This document shows positions 8,527 to 16,987 of a DNA stretch of 64,000 nucleotides, one piece after another. A program made the position numbers and the translations under genes. A model generated the notes under the pieces. That model was not told the origin of the DNA and searched no databases. It saw nothing but the letters and a program-made list of their open reading frames with translations. The stretch comes from Paenibacillus_AQ nitricinens (GTDB taxonomy: Bacteria > Bacillota > Bacilli > Paenibacillales > Paenibacillaceae), in assembly GCF_052056485.1 (NCBI RefSeq), contig NZ_CP183948.1, forward strand, positions 3,038,001 through 3,102,000, written 5' to 3'. Position 1 is the first letter of the stretch, and each line of letters begins with the position of its first letter.

Positions 8527-9513
8527 TTGAATTTTTTTCCTATTACATACTCACTGTTAGCAACAGATGCATTATTATTACATATTAAAGAACATTATGA
8601 AATTCCAGAACCAGTACAGCTGCAGTATTTTCTTAGAGGCATGAACGATACATACATCTTAGAAACGGTATTGGAAAAATACATCTTTCGTGTTTATCGA
8701 GCGGATAGACGGAGTAAATCGGATATTGATTTTGAATTAGAGTTATTGAACGATTTGCAAGAAAAAGGTGTAAACGTCTCCATTCCTATTCCTCGAAAAG
8801 ATGGGATCATGATTAATGAAATTCTGGTGCCTGAGGGTGTGAAGTATGGCGTTATGTTTAGTTATGCTGAAGGAAATGAAAAGCCTATTCATGCTGTAGA
8901 AGACAGTTACTTATTTGGTCAGGCAGTTGCACAAATCCACAAAGCTACAGATAATTTTAAGAGTGAACATGTGAGGGGCACACTAGATTTTGAACATTTA
9001 ATTGAGAAACCTCTTCATACGATCAAACAATATATGAAACATCGACAAGAGGATTATCAATTCTTGTATGACCTAGTAATGCGATTAAAAGCGGAGTTGG
9101 AAAAGAATCTGGAAGCGGGTTTAGATTGGGGTATCTGCCATGGTGATTTGCATGGGAATACGAATGTGACTTTCACTGACGAGGGTAAGCTAACACATTA
9201 TGATTTCGATATTTGTGGTTACGGATGGAGAGCCTATGATATCGCAGAGTTTAGATTGGCAAGAGAGATTCATAATGGCCATAATAAAGATGAAGTTGAA
9301 CAGTTATGGGCAGCATTTTTAAATGGATATAAGAGTTTAAGAGATCTTAGTGACAATGATATTAGTGCTGTTCCTATATTCGTTGCGCTTAGACAGCTTT
9401 GGCTGTTTGCTTTATGTTTCAGTGAAGGTGAATTGATTGGTCAAGCTGACTTTGACAATGGATTTATCGATAGTAAAATGGATTATTTCAGAAATCTACA
9501 GGTGATCAAATGA
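8527..9513 (+). CDS. APH-family phosphotransferase (aminoglycoside/homoserine kinase-like)
   Basis: 328 residues with the protein-kinase-like fold. Key marks are the Brenner-type catalytic loop 'GICHGDLHGNT' and the metal-binding segment 'HYDFDICGYGWRAYDIAEF', the layout of APH/choline/homoserine kinases. The nucleotide-binding lobe is at the N-terminus ('YILETVLEKYIFRVYR'). TTG 8527 is used, with GGGATGGG about 7 nt upstream. The stop overlaps the next start (ATGA), so it is translationally coupled to the methyltransferase. It phosphorylates a small-molecule hydroxyl; substrate unknown. Confidence 0.8.
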   Translation: MNFFPITYSLLATDALLLHIKEHYEIPEPVQLQYFLRGMNDTYILETVLEKYIFRVYRADRRSKSDIDFELELLNDLQEKGVNVSIPIPRKDGIMINEILVPEGVKYGVMFSYAEGNEKPIHAVEDSYLFGQAVAQIHKATDNFKSEHVRGTLDFEHLIEKPLHTIKQYMKHRQEDYQFLYDLVMRLKAELEKNLEAGLDWGICHGDLHGNTNVTFTDEGKLTHYDFDICGYGWRAYDIAEFRLAREIHNGHNKDEVEQLWAAFLNGYKSLRDLSDNDISAVPIFVALRQLWLFALCFSEGELIGQADFDNGFIDSKMDYFRNLQVIK

Positions 9514-10271
9514 AAAGTGAACTGAACAGTACAGATGCTATAAAAAGATGGGATAAATACGCAGAACTGATCTCATCTTCGTATGGTGAAACTGGGGATA
9601 TTCATCGAGAAGTTTTCTTGAATCCAGCCTTAATCAGGCTCATGGGTTCTGTTGAAAATAAGAAGGTGTTAGATGCAGGTTGCGGTGAAGGGTATTTAAG
9701 CAGAATGATAGCTAAAGCAGGGGCTTCAGTAACTGGCGTTGATTATTCGCAGAACATGATTCAGCTGGCTACGAGTAAATCACAGGAAGACTTAAAGATT
9801 ACTTTTAGACATGGGAATTGTGAAGAGCTTAGCTTTCTCCAAAATAAGAGCTTTGATCTCATCGTTTCCAATATGGTGCTTCATGATTTATCCGATTATG
9901 AGATGGCGATTCATGAAATGAACCGATTGTTAGTGGATGGTGGGACATTTATATTCTCAATTCTACACCCTTGCTTTGTAACCCCAGGCAGCGGATGGGT
10001 GAAGTCGGATACCGGAGAAAAGCTGTATTGGAAAGTGGATAATTATTTCTTCGAGGGCACTTATAATCAAAACTTCCCTATAGATCAAGAGGAAAAGTTT
10101 CTGATTTTTCATAGGACGTTGTCCAGTTATGTAAATACGATTGTGCGGGCTGGTTTTCAAATCGAAGAAATGATTGAGCCGAAGCCATCTGCTGAAATGA
10201 TTGAGAAGTATCCGTCATTTGAGGAGGATTTTCGCTGCAGCGATTTTTTGGTTTTTAAACTGCGAAAGTAG
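9510..10271 (+). CDS. Class I SAM-dependent methyltransferase
   Basis: 253 residues. Motif I 'VLDAGCGEGYLSRMIAKAG' and the acidic loop 'VTGVDYSQNMIQLA' bind S-adenosylmethionine. Post-motifs include 'FDLIVSNMVLHDLSDYE' and 'GTFIFSILHPCF', as in Methyltransf_11/25 small-molecule enzymes. Its ATG overlaps the kinase stop by 4 bp and the next gene begins 11 bp on, so it is mid-operon. Substrate unknown; an O- or N-methyltransferase of a small metabolite is likely. Confidence 0.88.
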   Translation: MKSELNSTDAIKRWDKYAELISSSYGETGDIHREVFLNPALIRLMGSVENKKVLDAGCGEGYLSRMIAKAGASVTGVDYSQNMIQLATSKSQEDLKITFRHGNCEELSFLQNKSFDLIVSNMVLHDLSDYEMAIHEMNRLLVDGGTFIFSILHPCFVTPGSGWVKSDTGEKLYWKVDNYFFEGTYNQNFPIDQEEKFLIFHRTLSSYVNTIVRAGFQIEEMIEPKPSAEMIEKYPSFEEDFRCSDFLVFKLRK

Positions 10272-10282
10272 GAGGGAGAAAG

Positions 10283-10918
10283 ATGCACCATAATATTTTC
10301 AAAGAAGTTATAGACTCTGAAGAAGAATTAAGATCAATGTATGGATATCCCAGTGAATTGGTAAATAACAAGAGTATAACCTTCATCGATCACCATTGCC
10401 GAGATTATATTTCCAAATCACCAATACTCTTTATAGCAACAAGTGATTCTTCTGGCTATTGTGATGTATCTCCACGTGGGGATGCTGCAGGTTTTGTATA
10501 TGTGTTAAATGACAAACATTTAGTAATTCCTGAGCGCCCTGGAAATCGGCGTTTTGATTCTTTGCGTAACATCATCTCCAACCCTAAAGTAGGCTTGATT
10601 TTTATTATTCCCGGACTGGAAGAGACCTTAAGAATAAATGGGCATGCAAGGATTATTAAAGATCCTGAAATATTGGTTCATATGGAGGCTCAAGGGAAAC
10701 TACCAAGATTGGGCATTGCTGTTGAAGTGGAAGAATGTTATATGCATTGTGCTAAAGCTTTTAAGAGATCACATCTATGGGACAATACGTATTGGCCATT
10801 GAAAGAAATGCTGCCTAAACCCTCGGTAATCATAGCAGAGCATGCAAAAAAACTGGGGCTCTCTCAAGATGATGTATCCAAGTCATTAAAGGATAGCTAT
10901 GAGAACCGGTTATATTAG
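10283..10918 (+). CDS. Pyridoxamine 5'-phosphate oxidase family (FMN-dependent PPOX-type) flavoprotein
   Basis: 211 residues with a split-barrel FMN-binding fold. The strand 'SPILFIATSDSSGYCDVSPRGDA' region (start 'PILFIATSD'), 'VIPERPGNRRFDSLRNI' and 'VGLIFIIPGLEETLRINGHA' are the landmarks of the MSMEG_1061-like PPOX subfamily. The C-terminus 'CAKAFKRSHLWD' fits the same group. GGAGGGAG precedes ATG 10283. It is in the kinase-methyltransferase operon. Likely a redox or F420/FMN-type oxidoreductase of unknown substrate. Confidence 0.85.
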   Translation: MHHNIFKEVIDSEEELRSMYGYPSELVNNKSITFIDHHCRDYISKSPILFIATSDSSGYCDVSPRGDAAGFVYVLNDKHLVIPERPGNRRFDSLRNIISNPKVGLIFIIPGLEETLRINGHARIIKDPEILVHMEAQGKLPRLGIAVEVEECYMHCAKAFKRSHLWDNTYWPLKEMLPKPSVIIAEHAKKLGLSQDDVSKSLKDSYENRLY

Positions 10919-10938
10919 AAATGAGAGGAAGAACTGAG

Positions 10939-11796
10939 ATGAGTATAGCTTTAAAGCTCACTCGTGGGAATAAAGTGGGACTTATCGCTTGTTCTGATGG
11001 TGTGAGAGTAGAGAACCTGCCTAAAGTAGAAGAATTAATTAGAATTATGAATTCGTTTGGGCTAGAGGTAGTAATGTCCAACACCTTGTTTAGAAGAGAT
11101 AGTTATTTCAGTGGGAGCCCTAAGGAAAGAGCATGGGAGCTGAATCGTCTATTTAAAAATGAGGAAATCAATGCAATTTTTGATATTTCAGGTGGGGATT
11201 CTGCGAACCAGATCTTGGAGTATATAGACTACAATATTATTCGATTACATCCAAAGCCTTTTTACGGAATGAGTGATTTGTCAGTCATTTTAAACGCATT
11301 ATATACGCAAATTAATTCAAGATCCTATCATTATCAGTTGATGAATCTCGTATCTTCTGATGGGGCGGAGCAGCAAGCTGCTTTTTATCGCACATTTTTC
11401 GAAGGACATAACGATCTTTACGATTTCGACTTTCATTGGGTCCGTGGGAACCAGATGAGTGGGATTGTAATTGGCGGGAATATTCGATGTTTCTTGAAGC
11501 TGGCAGGAACAAGTTATTTTCCAGACCCTTCGAACAAGATTTTATTCTTAGAGAGTTTAAGTGGTAGAGCTAACAAAATCGTCTCCTTATTTGCTCAGCT
11601 TCAGCAAGTTAGAACTTTTGAAAAATGTGCTGGAGTGATTCTTGGGTCGTTTACTGAGCTTGAGAGCTATAATGAATTTTCAATCGTTGAAACGTATTTG
11701 AAGGAGATCAGCTGGATTCCTATCGTGAAGACGAACGAGATCGGGCATGGTAGTGACAGTAAGTGTATTGTTGTGGGTGAGAATATAACTTTATAA
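10939..11796 (+). CDS. S66-family peptidase (LD-carboxypeptidase / MccF-like)
   Basis: 285 residues. The S66 serine-peptidase landmarks are in order: 'FDISGGDSANQIL', the probable nucleophile Ser112 in 'YGMSDLSVIL', a Glu in 'ILFLESLSG', and a C-terminal His in 'NEIGHGSDSK'. The family includes LdcA, which trims muropeptides, and MccF, which inactivates microcin C-type peptidyl nucleotides. ATG 10939 is preferred over 10921 because GAGGAAG (10924-10930) sits 8 nt upstream. The resistance-like neighbours favour an MccF-like detoxifying role over peptidoglycan recycling, but this is inference. Confidence 0.85.
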   Translation: MSIALKLTRGNKVGLIACSDGVRVENLPKVEELIRIMNSFGLEVVMSNTLFRRDSYFSGSPKERAWELNRLFKNEEINAIFDISGGDSANQILEYIDYNIIRLHPKPFYGMSDLSVILNALYTQINSRSYHYQLMNLVSSDGAEQQAAFYRTFFEGHNDLYDFDFHWVRGNQMSGIVIGGNIRCFLKLAGTSYFPDPSNKILFLESLSGRANKIVSLFAQLQQVRTFEKCAGVILGSFTELESYNEFSIVETYLKEISWIPIVKTNEIGHGSDSKCIVVGENITL

Positions 11797-11842
11797 GGAA
11801 ACCTTTGATAATCCATTAGATGTAAAAATAGGGAGCGTTGTC

Positions 11843-12349
11843 GTGGAAACAAAGATAATCGAAGAGAAAAAAGATTACAAACCTTTAGGAGTGTCAGGAC
11901 TTGGGGGATGGCTAATCCTTGTTCAGATTGGTCTTTATGGGACGATTGTCATTCAGATCATGCAGTTTTTCCAGAATACTTCTATGATGTTTGACACTGA
12001 AGTCTGGACTGCTTTAACATCAAACGAATCAGAATTTTATCATCCTTTATGGGGAGCTACCGTTGTTTTTGAAATAGTATTTACTCTAGCTATATTGATT
12101 TTCAGTGTATACATACTAATTAATTTCTATGGGAAGAAATCGATATTACCTCGATTATTAATTATTTTTTATGTGCTGGTACCCTTAGTCGGAATCATTG
12201 ATTACATACTTCTTATACAAATTCCTCTTGTAAGAGAACTTGAAACTGGAAAGTCACTCCGGAATATTATTAGACCTGTGATGACGAGTGCAATTTGGAT
12301 TGCGTATTTTATTAAATCAGAGCGTGTAAAAAATACCTTTATAAAGTGA
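11843..12349 (+). CDS. DUF2569-like membrane protein
   Basis: 168 residues with about four transmembrane segments. 'GLGGWLILVQIGLYG' near the N-terminus is the DUF2569 hallmark, and the last segment reads 'VMTSAIWIAYFIKSERVK', as usual for the family. It starts with GTG 11843 after GGGAG. Function unknown; probably in the inner membrane. It follows the S66 gene by 46 bp. Confidence 0.8.
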   Translation: METKIIEEKKDYKPLGVSGLGGWLILVQIGLYGTIVIQIMQFFQNTSMMFDTEVWTALTSNESEFYHPLWGATVVFEIVFTLAILIFSVYILINFYGKKSILPRLLIIFYVLVPLVGIIDYILLIQIPLVRELETGKSLRNIIRPVMTSAIWIAYFIKSERVKNTFIK

Positions 12350-12379
12350 TTTAGTGCTGGTTCATAAAGGAGAGTTATG

Positions 12380-12922
12380 ATGTCTACACACGACTACCCA
12401 TCTAAAGAGGCATTGAAAAATGCTATACATACTGCCTATCTATCTCTCGATCTTGAATTTGAAGGCATTGAGAATGCTCAAAAAGACACTCGTATGGAAG
12501 GCGTCGATCGTACTCCTGCAGAAATTCTTGCCTATCAATTGGGATGGCTAAACCTAGTGATGAAATGGGATAGGGATGAAAAAGCAGGGTTAACTGTCAT
12601 TATGCCTTCACCGGACTATAAATGGAATCACCTTGGCGGATTATATCAAACGTTTTATCATACCTATGCCATTAACTCATTAGCCGAATTAAGATCTTTA
12701 TTGAAAGAGACAGAACAACAATGGCAGAACTGGATTGATTCTTTAAGTGATGAAGAACTTTTTACGCAAGGCGTGCGGAAATGGACAGGAAACAATCCAA
12801 GATGGCCGATGGTCAAATGGATTCATATTAATTCAGTAGCACCGTTTAAGACTTTTCGTTCGAAGATTCGTAAATGGAAAAAGCTTATTTCACACTCTAA
12901 CACCAATAAGAATGAAGATTAA
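12380..12922 (+). CDS. ClbS/DfsB-family four-helix protein (DUF1706)
   Basis: 180 residues. 'YPSKEALKNAIHTAYLSL', 'RTPAEILAYQLGWLNLVM' and 'YQTFYHTYAINSLAELRSLL' match the ClbS/DfsB (DUF1706) helical-bundle family. Its namesakes are the colibactin self-resistance cyclopropane hydrolase ClbS and the stress-associated DfsB. ATG 12380 has better spacing (about 6-7 nt from AAGGAGAG) than ATG 12377. It is the last gene before a weak terminator. The function here is unknown, but a role in detoxifying a reactive small molecule is possible. Confidence 0.82.
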   Translation: MSTHDYPSKEALKNAIHTAYLSLDLEFEGIENAQKDTRMEGVDRTPAEILAYQLGWLNLVMKWDRDEKAGLTVIMPSPDYKWNHLGGLYQTFYHTYAINSLAELRSLLKETEQQWQNWIDSLSDEELFTQGVRKWTGNNPRWPMVKWIHINSVAPFKTFRSKIRKWKKLISHSNTNKNED

Positions 12923-12926
12923 ACTC

Positions 12927-12966
12927 AAGCCTCCGTCTAAAATGAGAAATCTGAAGGGGGCTTTTT
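12927..12966 (+). terminator. Weak rho-independent terminator
   Basis: AAGCCTCC (12927-12934) pairs with GGGGGCTT (12956-12963) with one G-U pair, followed by TTT. The long loop lowers confidence. Confidence 0.5.
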
Positions 12967-13145
12967 GGCATTATCGTAGAACTCCATGTTTTGATGAGAT
13001 CGCCTATTTATAAGTTGCTAGATGGTTTGGGTCGTAGGAAAATCAGGCATAGCGGAACTTATTGAAGGATTAAATAAAGGTGGAGCATTAATGAACTCTA
13101 TAAAGCAATTGAATCAATTGAATCTCGTAGATAGAGGAGGTTGTA

Positions 13146-13583
13146 ATGAAGAAGTTCGTTATTGTAATTTTAACCATTGTTGCTTTAATGCCAATGCGCT
13201 CTATGAACGCGGACTGGGCTTATTCTTTTGTTGTTTACGCAGGTGATATTTATGAAATATCAGACGACGAACTCATCCCATCGAATGAAATTGACAAGAA
13301 GATAGGGCAAGTAAAACGATATTCAGACCACGAAGGAACGTATAGCGGCAACTTTTCAAATACTTACCCTAAGGGCACACCATATTATTCAATTAAGAAT
13401 ATTGATCCAAAAGAAATCATTGCCATTAAGACCCACGAAGCTGAATTTGTCAAAGCCATTAATAAAGGTCAATATGCCAATGGTCAATTGGAAAGTAAAA
13501 CGATCTGGATTTCTATACTAGGGTCTTTAATTATTGTGTTATTAATAATATGGATAATGAAACGAAAGAAATCAATGGTTTAG
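13146..13583 (+). CDS. Hypothetical membrane-anchored extracytoplasmic protein
   Basis: 145 residues. An N-terminal signal or anchor ('KKFVIVILTIVALMPM') is followed by an extracellular ~95-residue domain and a C-terminal transmembrane helix 'IWISILGSLIIVLLIIWIM' with a positive tail. AGGAGG lies 6 nt before ATG 13146. It is not assigned to a family. The next small membrane gene overlaps or abuts it, so the two may act together. Confidence 0.7.
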   Translation: MKKFVIVILTIVALMPMRSMNADWAYSFVVYAGDIYEISDDELIPSNEIDKKIGQVKRYSDHEGTYSGNFSNTYPKGTPYYSIKNIDPKEIIAIKTHEAEFVKAINKGQYANGQLESKTIWISILGSLIIVLLIIWIMKRKKSMV

Positions 13584-13597
13584 AAAGGATTGGTGAG

Positions 13598-13933
13598 ATG
13601 GGACTAAAAGAAGATTACCGTTTGCCCGATGGAATAATTACTTTAGGGAAAATGAAATCTGTTACTTTGATTACGATACTATTTTATACGGGAATCATCG
13701 GAACCATATATTTTTCATTCCAGTTTGGAAAGTATATAGCCATATCCAATGCTGTTATGAAGACGATAGTGTTTGATCAGGGGTATAACCAATTTGTAAC
13801 CCATAATTATATACTTGGATTTTTTGCTGGAGTTATGTGTTTTGTTGTTCTTCTTGTCATTTGGAAAGTAGCTTGTGAGCTTTTGTTAATGATTTTCAAT
13901 GCGCTAAGTGTTTATGTAAATCGTAAAGGATAA
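13598..13933 (+). CDS. Small membrane protein (possibly DUF4282-like)
   Basis: 111 residues with two transmembrane helices, 'TLITILFYTGIIGTIYF' and 'LGFFAGVMCFVVLLVIWKVA', and a C-terminal 'CELLLMIFNALSVYVNRK' that recalls DUF4282 proteins. The assignment is tentative. ATG 13598 is chosen for its AAAGGA Shine-Dalgarno 8 nt upstream; an alternative ATG at 13550 would overlap the previous gene by 34 bp. Function unknown. Confidence 0.6.
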   Translation: MGLKEDYRLPDGIITLGKMKSVTLITILFYTGIIGTIYFSFQFGKYIAISNAVMKTIVFDQGYNQFVTHNYILGFFAGVMCFVVLLVIWKVACELLLMIFNALSVYVNRKG

Positions 13934-13967
13934 CTGGTGTCTCCAACTAAATATTGGATGTGAATTT

Positions 13968-14411
13968 ATGGATAGACAAATCATCAGGTGTAGAGATATC
14001 GGTGTCTATGCACATGCTTTAACACGTGGAAAAGAATATGTAGTCGAAAATACAGATGAAAATAAATTCAGGGTTGTTGGAGATCACGGAAGAAAAGTTT
14101 GGATTTCAAAAGACTATTTTTGTTCAACAAAAGAAAATATCTTACTCCTGCAGGAATGGAACTTTGGTCAAGATATTGAAAGCGAACTTTTTGTAGAAGT
14201 GACGCTAACTTTTAATGATGGATCTGAACGATGGTGTACTCTTACGACGCCGGAAAATTTAGTCCAATATTTTAGTAATAATTGTATGGAGCCCCCAGGA
14301 TTATATATGAAGCATTTGATCATCATGAAGGCCATGAATAAAGAAGACGTTGAAGCAACCTTCAGATATTTAGATAGCCAAAATGAACTTGTAGGATTAA
14401 CCATCCCTTAA
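13968..14411 (+). CDS. Hypothetical protein
   Basis: 147 residues, soluble, no signal peptide. The first ~50 residues ('ALTRGKEYVVENTDENKF', 'VVGDHGRKVWISKDYF') resemble an SH3-like or DUF-type beta-barrel. The rest is alpha/beta, with 'VEVTLTFNDGSERWCTLTTP' and 'LIIMKAMNKEDVEATFRYL'; proteins of this shape are found near immunity or contact-inhibition genes, but no family is claimed. It lies just upstream of the beta-lactamase-like remnant. Confidence 0.6.
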   Translation: MDRQIIRCRDIGVYAHALTRGKEYVVENTDENKFRVVGDHGRKVWISKDYFCSTKENILLLQEWNFGQDIESELFVEVTLTFNDGSERWCTLTTPENLVQYFSNNCMEPPGLYMKHLIIMKAMNKEDVEATFRYLDSQNELVGLTIP

Positions 14412-14426
14412 AATGAAATCCTGTGA

Positions 14427-14609
14427 ATACAAACCATTGAAAAGATTTTTATTAAAATCACAAGTTCTAAACATATTCATGAAGGCATCCTATTTGTTGA
14501 GAATCCTATTGGTGACTTCTCTTACAGTAAGGGATATGGGGAGAATGATAAGGATTCCCCTTATCTGATGGCCAGCATTACCAAGCGCTACCAATTAGGT
14601 TATCCATGA
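14427..14609 (+). pseudogene. Beta-lactamase-like serine hydrolase remnant
   Basis: About 60 codons in one frame, without a start codon, read like the N-terminal segment of a class C beta-lactamase-family serine hydrolase: 'HIHEGILFVENPIGDFSYSK', then 'GYGENDKDSPYLMASITK', in which SITK is the S-x-x-K active-site motif. Immediately after it the frame departs ('RYQLGYP') and stops at 14607, so more than 80% of the enzyme is gone. The frame is also closed by a TGA at 14424. This explains most of the 240-bp gap between the flanking genes. Confidence 0.65.
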
Positions 14610-14651
14610 AGCTTGCAGTGATGACGAAATGATGACGAGAAGGTGGATGTA

Positions 14652-15380
14652 ATGGAAAATGTATCAAGTTTAATCAAAAAGTTATCCTGGGGCACGCCCG
14701 AAGATGAAAAGGAAGAAGCAATGAAGAAGTTACAATACATAAGGGATGAAGATCTTCATTTATTATTACAGCCTATTTCAAAAGAATATTGGGATGGAGC
14801 GGCTGAAACAGTCATACGTTTAGGATATCCACGTGTGAAAAGCATATTGCCGGGTTTACTTGAATGGATACAAGATAGGAATTGGCCAGGCGCGGGGGAA
14901 ATAGCTGATTTTTTACTTGAAATAGGGGATCCGATGATTCCATATGTTAAAGATGTACTAAATCAACACAGCGAAGATCAAGAATGGGTGTACTGGATTT
15001 TTGAAGTATTAATTAATCATTGGAATACGATACAAGTCGTACAGATACAAGCAGAATTAATTAAGATTTCACAGGAAAAAGCCAATGACCTTTCGGCATT
15101 GAGAATCTTATTAACTCACGGTATATACGCAAAAGATGTGGTCTGTGAAATAATCCAGTGTAAAAAAGCCGCCCTTGTATTTGAACTCAAGGAACTTCAT
15201 GATACTCATCCTGAAATTGATTGTGAAGCTCTTCATAAACAATTCTTCGATCAGCAGCCTAATGAAATTAAACAGTTTCATGAGCACAATAAAGACCGTT
15301 TTTATATATGTAATGCGATATCTAACCGCCAAGAAGTTTTAAGCGAAATAGAGATTTTCACAGCAGAGTTTCTCACTTAG
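14652..15380 (+). CDS. DUF5071-domain protein
   Basis: 242 residues. The first ~125 resemble DUF5071, a HEAT-like helical domain: 'LGYPRVKSILPGLLEWIQDR', 'NWPGAGEIADFLLEIGDP' and 'MIPYVKDVL' are its signature. The C-terminal ~110 residues are not recognised and could be a second, divergent helical domain. ATG 14652 follows GAGAAGGTGG with suitable spacing; GTG 14643 is less likely. DUF5071 proteins are often found near immunity-like genes, but the function is not established. Confidence 0.75.
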   Translation: MENVSSLIKKLSWGTPEDEKEEAMKKLQYIRDEDLHLLLQPISKEYWDGAAETVIRLGYPRVKSILPGLLEWIQDRNWPGAGEIADFLLEIGDPMIPYVKDVLNQHSEDQEWVYWIFEVLINHWNTIQVVQIQAELIKISQEKANDLSALRILLTHGIYAKDVVCEIIQCKKAALVFELKELHDTHPEIDCEALHKQFFDQQPNEIKQFHEHNKDRFYICNAISNRQEVLSEIEIFTAEFLT

Positions 15381-15417
15381 TCAGTCTATATTCAATCTAC
15401 ATAAAGGAGACAGATCA

Positions 15418-16311
15418 GTGAACAATGTCAAAGTCCTTCATTATGATGCTTTTTCTCCTTATCCGAACAAAGGGAATCCTGCGGGAGTAGTGTTAGAAGC
15501 TGATCATTTAAGCGAAAGTGAAATGCAATCAATAGCTCATAAAGTCGGTTTTAACGAAACAGTTTTTGTAATCTCATCAGATGTAGCTGATTTAAGGCTT
15601 AAATATTATACTCCTGGCCATGAGATCAATCTTTGTGGACATGCTACAATGGCATCTTTATTTGCTTTGAAAACAAAGGGTATCCTTGGAGAGGCTAGCT
15701 CGGTAAAGATCGAAACAAATGTGGGTGTGCTACCCATCCAATTCAGTATGGACAACAATAATCACTTACTAATAAAAATGAAGCAAGATCAACCGGAGTT
15801 TATTGAATTTGACGGTGATAGGGTTAAGCTTGCGCACGCCTTAGGATTACATGTGGATGAATTAGAAGAAGGTAAACCTATTGTTTATGGCAGTACTGGC
15901 GCATGGACTCTATTAGTCCCAATTAAGAGTATAGATAGCTTTAATAAAATGAAGCCGATAAATTCATTGTTTCCAGACATTTTAACGCAGCTTCCAAAAG
16001 CATCTGTACACCCATTTTCACTCCAAACGCTTGATCCGCACGCTTTAATGCACGCTAGACATTTCTCATCGCCTTTTTCGGGAACCGTCGAGGATCCAGT
16101 AACAGGTACAGCATCGGGAGTTATGGGGGCTTATTATTTGAAATATATTGATCCGCATATGGACTCGATCCAATTTGATGTAGAACAAGGACAAGAAATC
16201 GGTAGAGATGGGAAAGTAAATGTAGAAGTGTATCGATTAGATTCTGATAGAATGGATGTTTTTATTTCTGGAACTGCGGTGTTTGTGGGGGAGGTGGATT
16301 TATGGAAATGA
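15418..16311 (+). CDS. PhzF-family isomerase
   Basis: 297 residues, the usual PhzF length, with a duplicated diaminopimelate-epimerase-like fold. Marks: 'GNPAGVVLEADHL', the probable catalytic Glu47 in 'FNETVFV', 'NLCGHATMASLFAL', and in the second half 'TVEDPVTGTASGVMGAYYL'. It starts with GTG after AAAGGAGA. It overlaps the NUDIX gene by 10 bp, which implies translational coupling. PhzF proteins isomerise small cyclic or amino-acid-like substrates; outside phenazine loci, as here, the substrate is unknown. Confidence 0.9.
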   Translation: MNNVKVLHYDAFSPYPNKGNPAGVVLEADHLSESEMQSIAHKVGFNETVFVISSDVADLRLKYYTPGHEINLCGHATMASLFALKTKGILGEASSVKIETNVGVLPIQFSMDNNNHLLIKMKQDQPEFIEFDGDRVKLAHALGLHVDELEEGKPIVYGSTGAWTLLVPIKSIDSFNKMKPINSLFPDILTQLPKASVHPFSLQTLDPHALMHARHFSSPFSGTVEDPVTGTASGVMGAYYLKYIDPHMDSIQFDVEQGQEIGRDGKVNVEVYRLDSDRMDVFISGTAVFVGEVDLWK

Positions 16312-16736
16312 TAAAATATACTCAGCTTGGAGTGTATGGAGTCTTAGTGAAAAACGATAAAGTATTACTAATTAAGAAAGCAAGAGGCCCTCATACGGGA
16401 AAGTGGGACTTTCCAGGTGGATCTATAGAGTTTGGAGAGGTACCTTATGAGACCCTTAAGAGGGAGTTTTGGGAAGAGACCGGAATTACAAGTTTAAAAG
16501 GATTGCTTCATGATTCCATTTCCTATACGTTAGTTTATCCATACAATGATACCCAGTTAGAAGAGTTACACCATATAGGCATCATTTATAATGTTTCCTT
16601 GCTAGATGTGAGCTTTGAGCTTAAGACCGATGGGGACGGACTAGACTCTGATGGGGCAGAGTGGATAGAAATTAAACAATTAAACTGCCTTGCATTAACC
16701 CCTTTTGTGAAGAAGATTATGCTGGGTCATTACTAG
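16302..16736 (+). CDS. NUDIX hydrolase
   Basis: 144 residues. A complete Nudix box runs from Gly40 to Ile62 ('GSIEFGEVPYETLKREFW' then 'EETGI'), fitting Gx5Ex7REUxEExGU. It is preceded by 'RGPHTGKWDFPGG', as in MutT/ADP-ribose-type enzymes. It hydrolyses a nucleoside diphosphate linked to another group; substrate unknown. The start overlaps the end of the PhzF gene, with GGGGGAGG as Shine-Dalgarno inside that gene. Confidence 0.9.
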   Translation: MEMIKYTQLGVYGVLVKNDKVLLIKKARGPHTGKWDFPGGSIEFGEVPYETLKREFWEETGITSLKGLLHDSISYTLVYPYNDTQLEELHHIGIIYNVSLLDVSFELKTDGDGLDSDGAEWIEIKQLNCLALTPFVKKIMLGHY

Positions 16737-16769
16737 AGGTTTAATGATCTATGGAATGGAGGCAGCATC

Positions 16770-16985
16770 ATGATAGAAATTGATTGTCTGGGTGAAATCT
16801 GTCCAGTACCTGTACTCATGTTAAAAAAACATCAAAAAGCTATTCAGAAGGGTGAAAAGGTAATGCTAGTCACTGATCATAGCTGCGCGAAAGTTTCTAT
16901 CACGGATTACTGTCGTGGTTCAAATTTAAACTGTTCCATTCAAGAAGTGTTTAATGGAGTATGGGAAATTACGATTGAGGCTTAA
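16770..16985 (+). CDS. TusA/TsuB-like sulfur carrier protein
   Basis: 71 residues, a SirA/TusA two-layer fold. The CPxP motif 'CLGEICPVPVLMLKK' carries the sulfur-binding Cys, and 'VLVTDHSCAKVSI'-type residues ('LVTDHSCAKVSITDYC') fit the second conserved region. It receives and transfers a persulfide in the cytoplasm. It is one of two TusA-like genes here; this copy converges on the LysR gene, with only 2 bp between their ends. Gene pairs of YeeE/YedE with TusA are known in thiosulfate uptake (TsuA/TsuB) and in selenium metabolism (YedE/YedF). Confidence 0.88.
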   Translation: MIEIDCLGEICPVPVLMLKKHQKAIQKGEKVMLVTDHSCAKVSITDYCRGSNLNCSIQEVFNGVWEITIEA

Positions 16986-16987
16986 GC

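Noticed and set aside
13022..13246. 74-codon plus-strand open frame overlapping the start of the gene at 13146
   Set aside because: No ribosome binding site at its start, odd composition, and it overlaps the better-supported frame, which has AGGAGG and a signal-like N-terminus.
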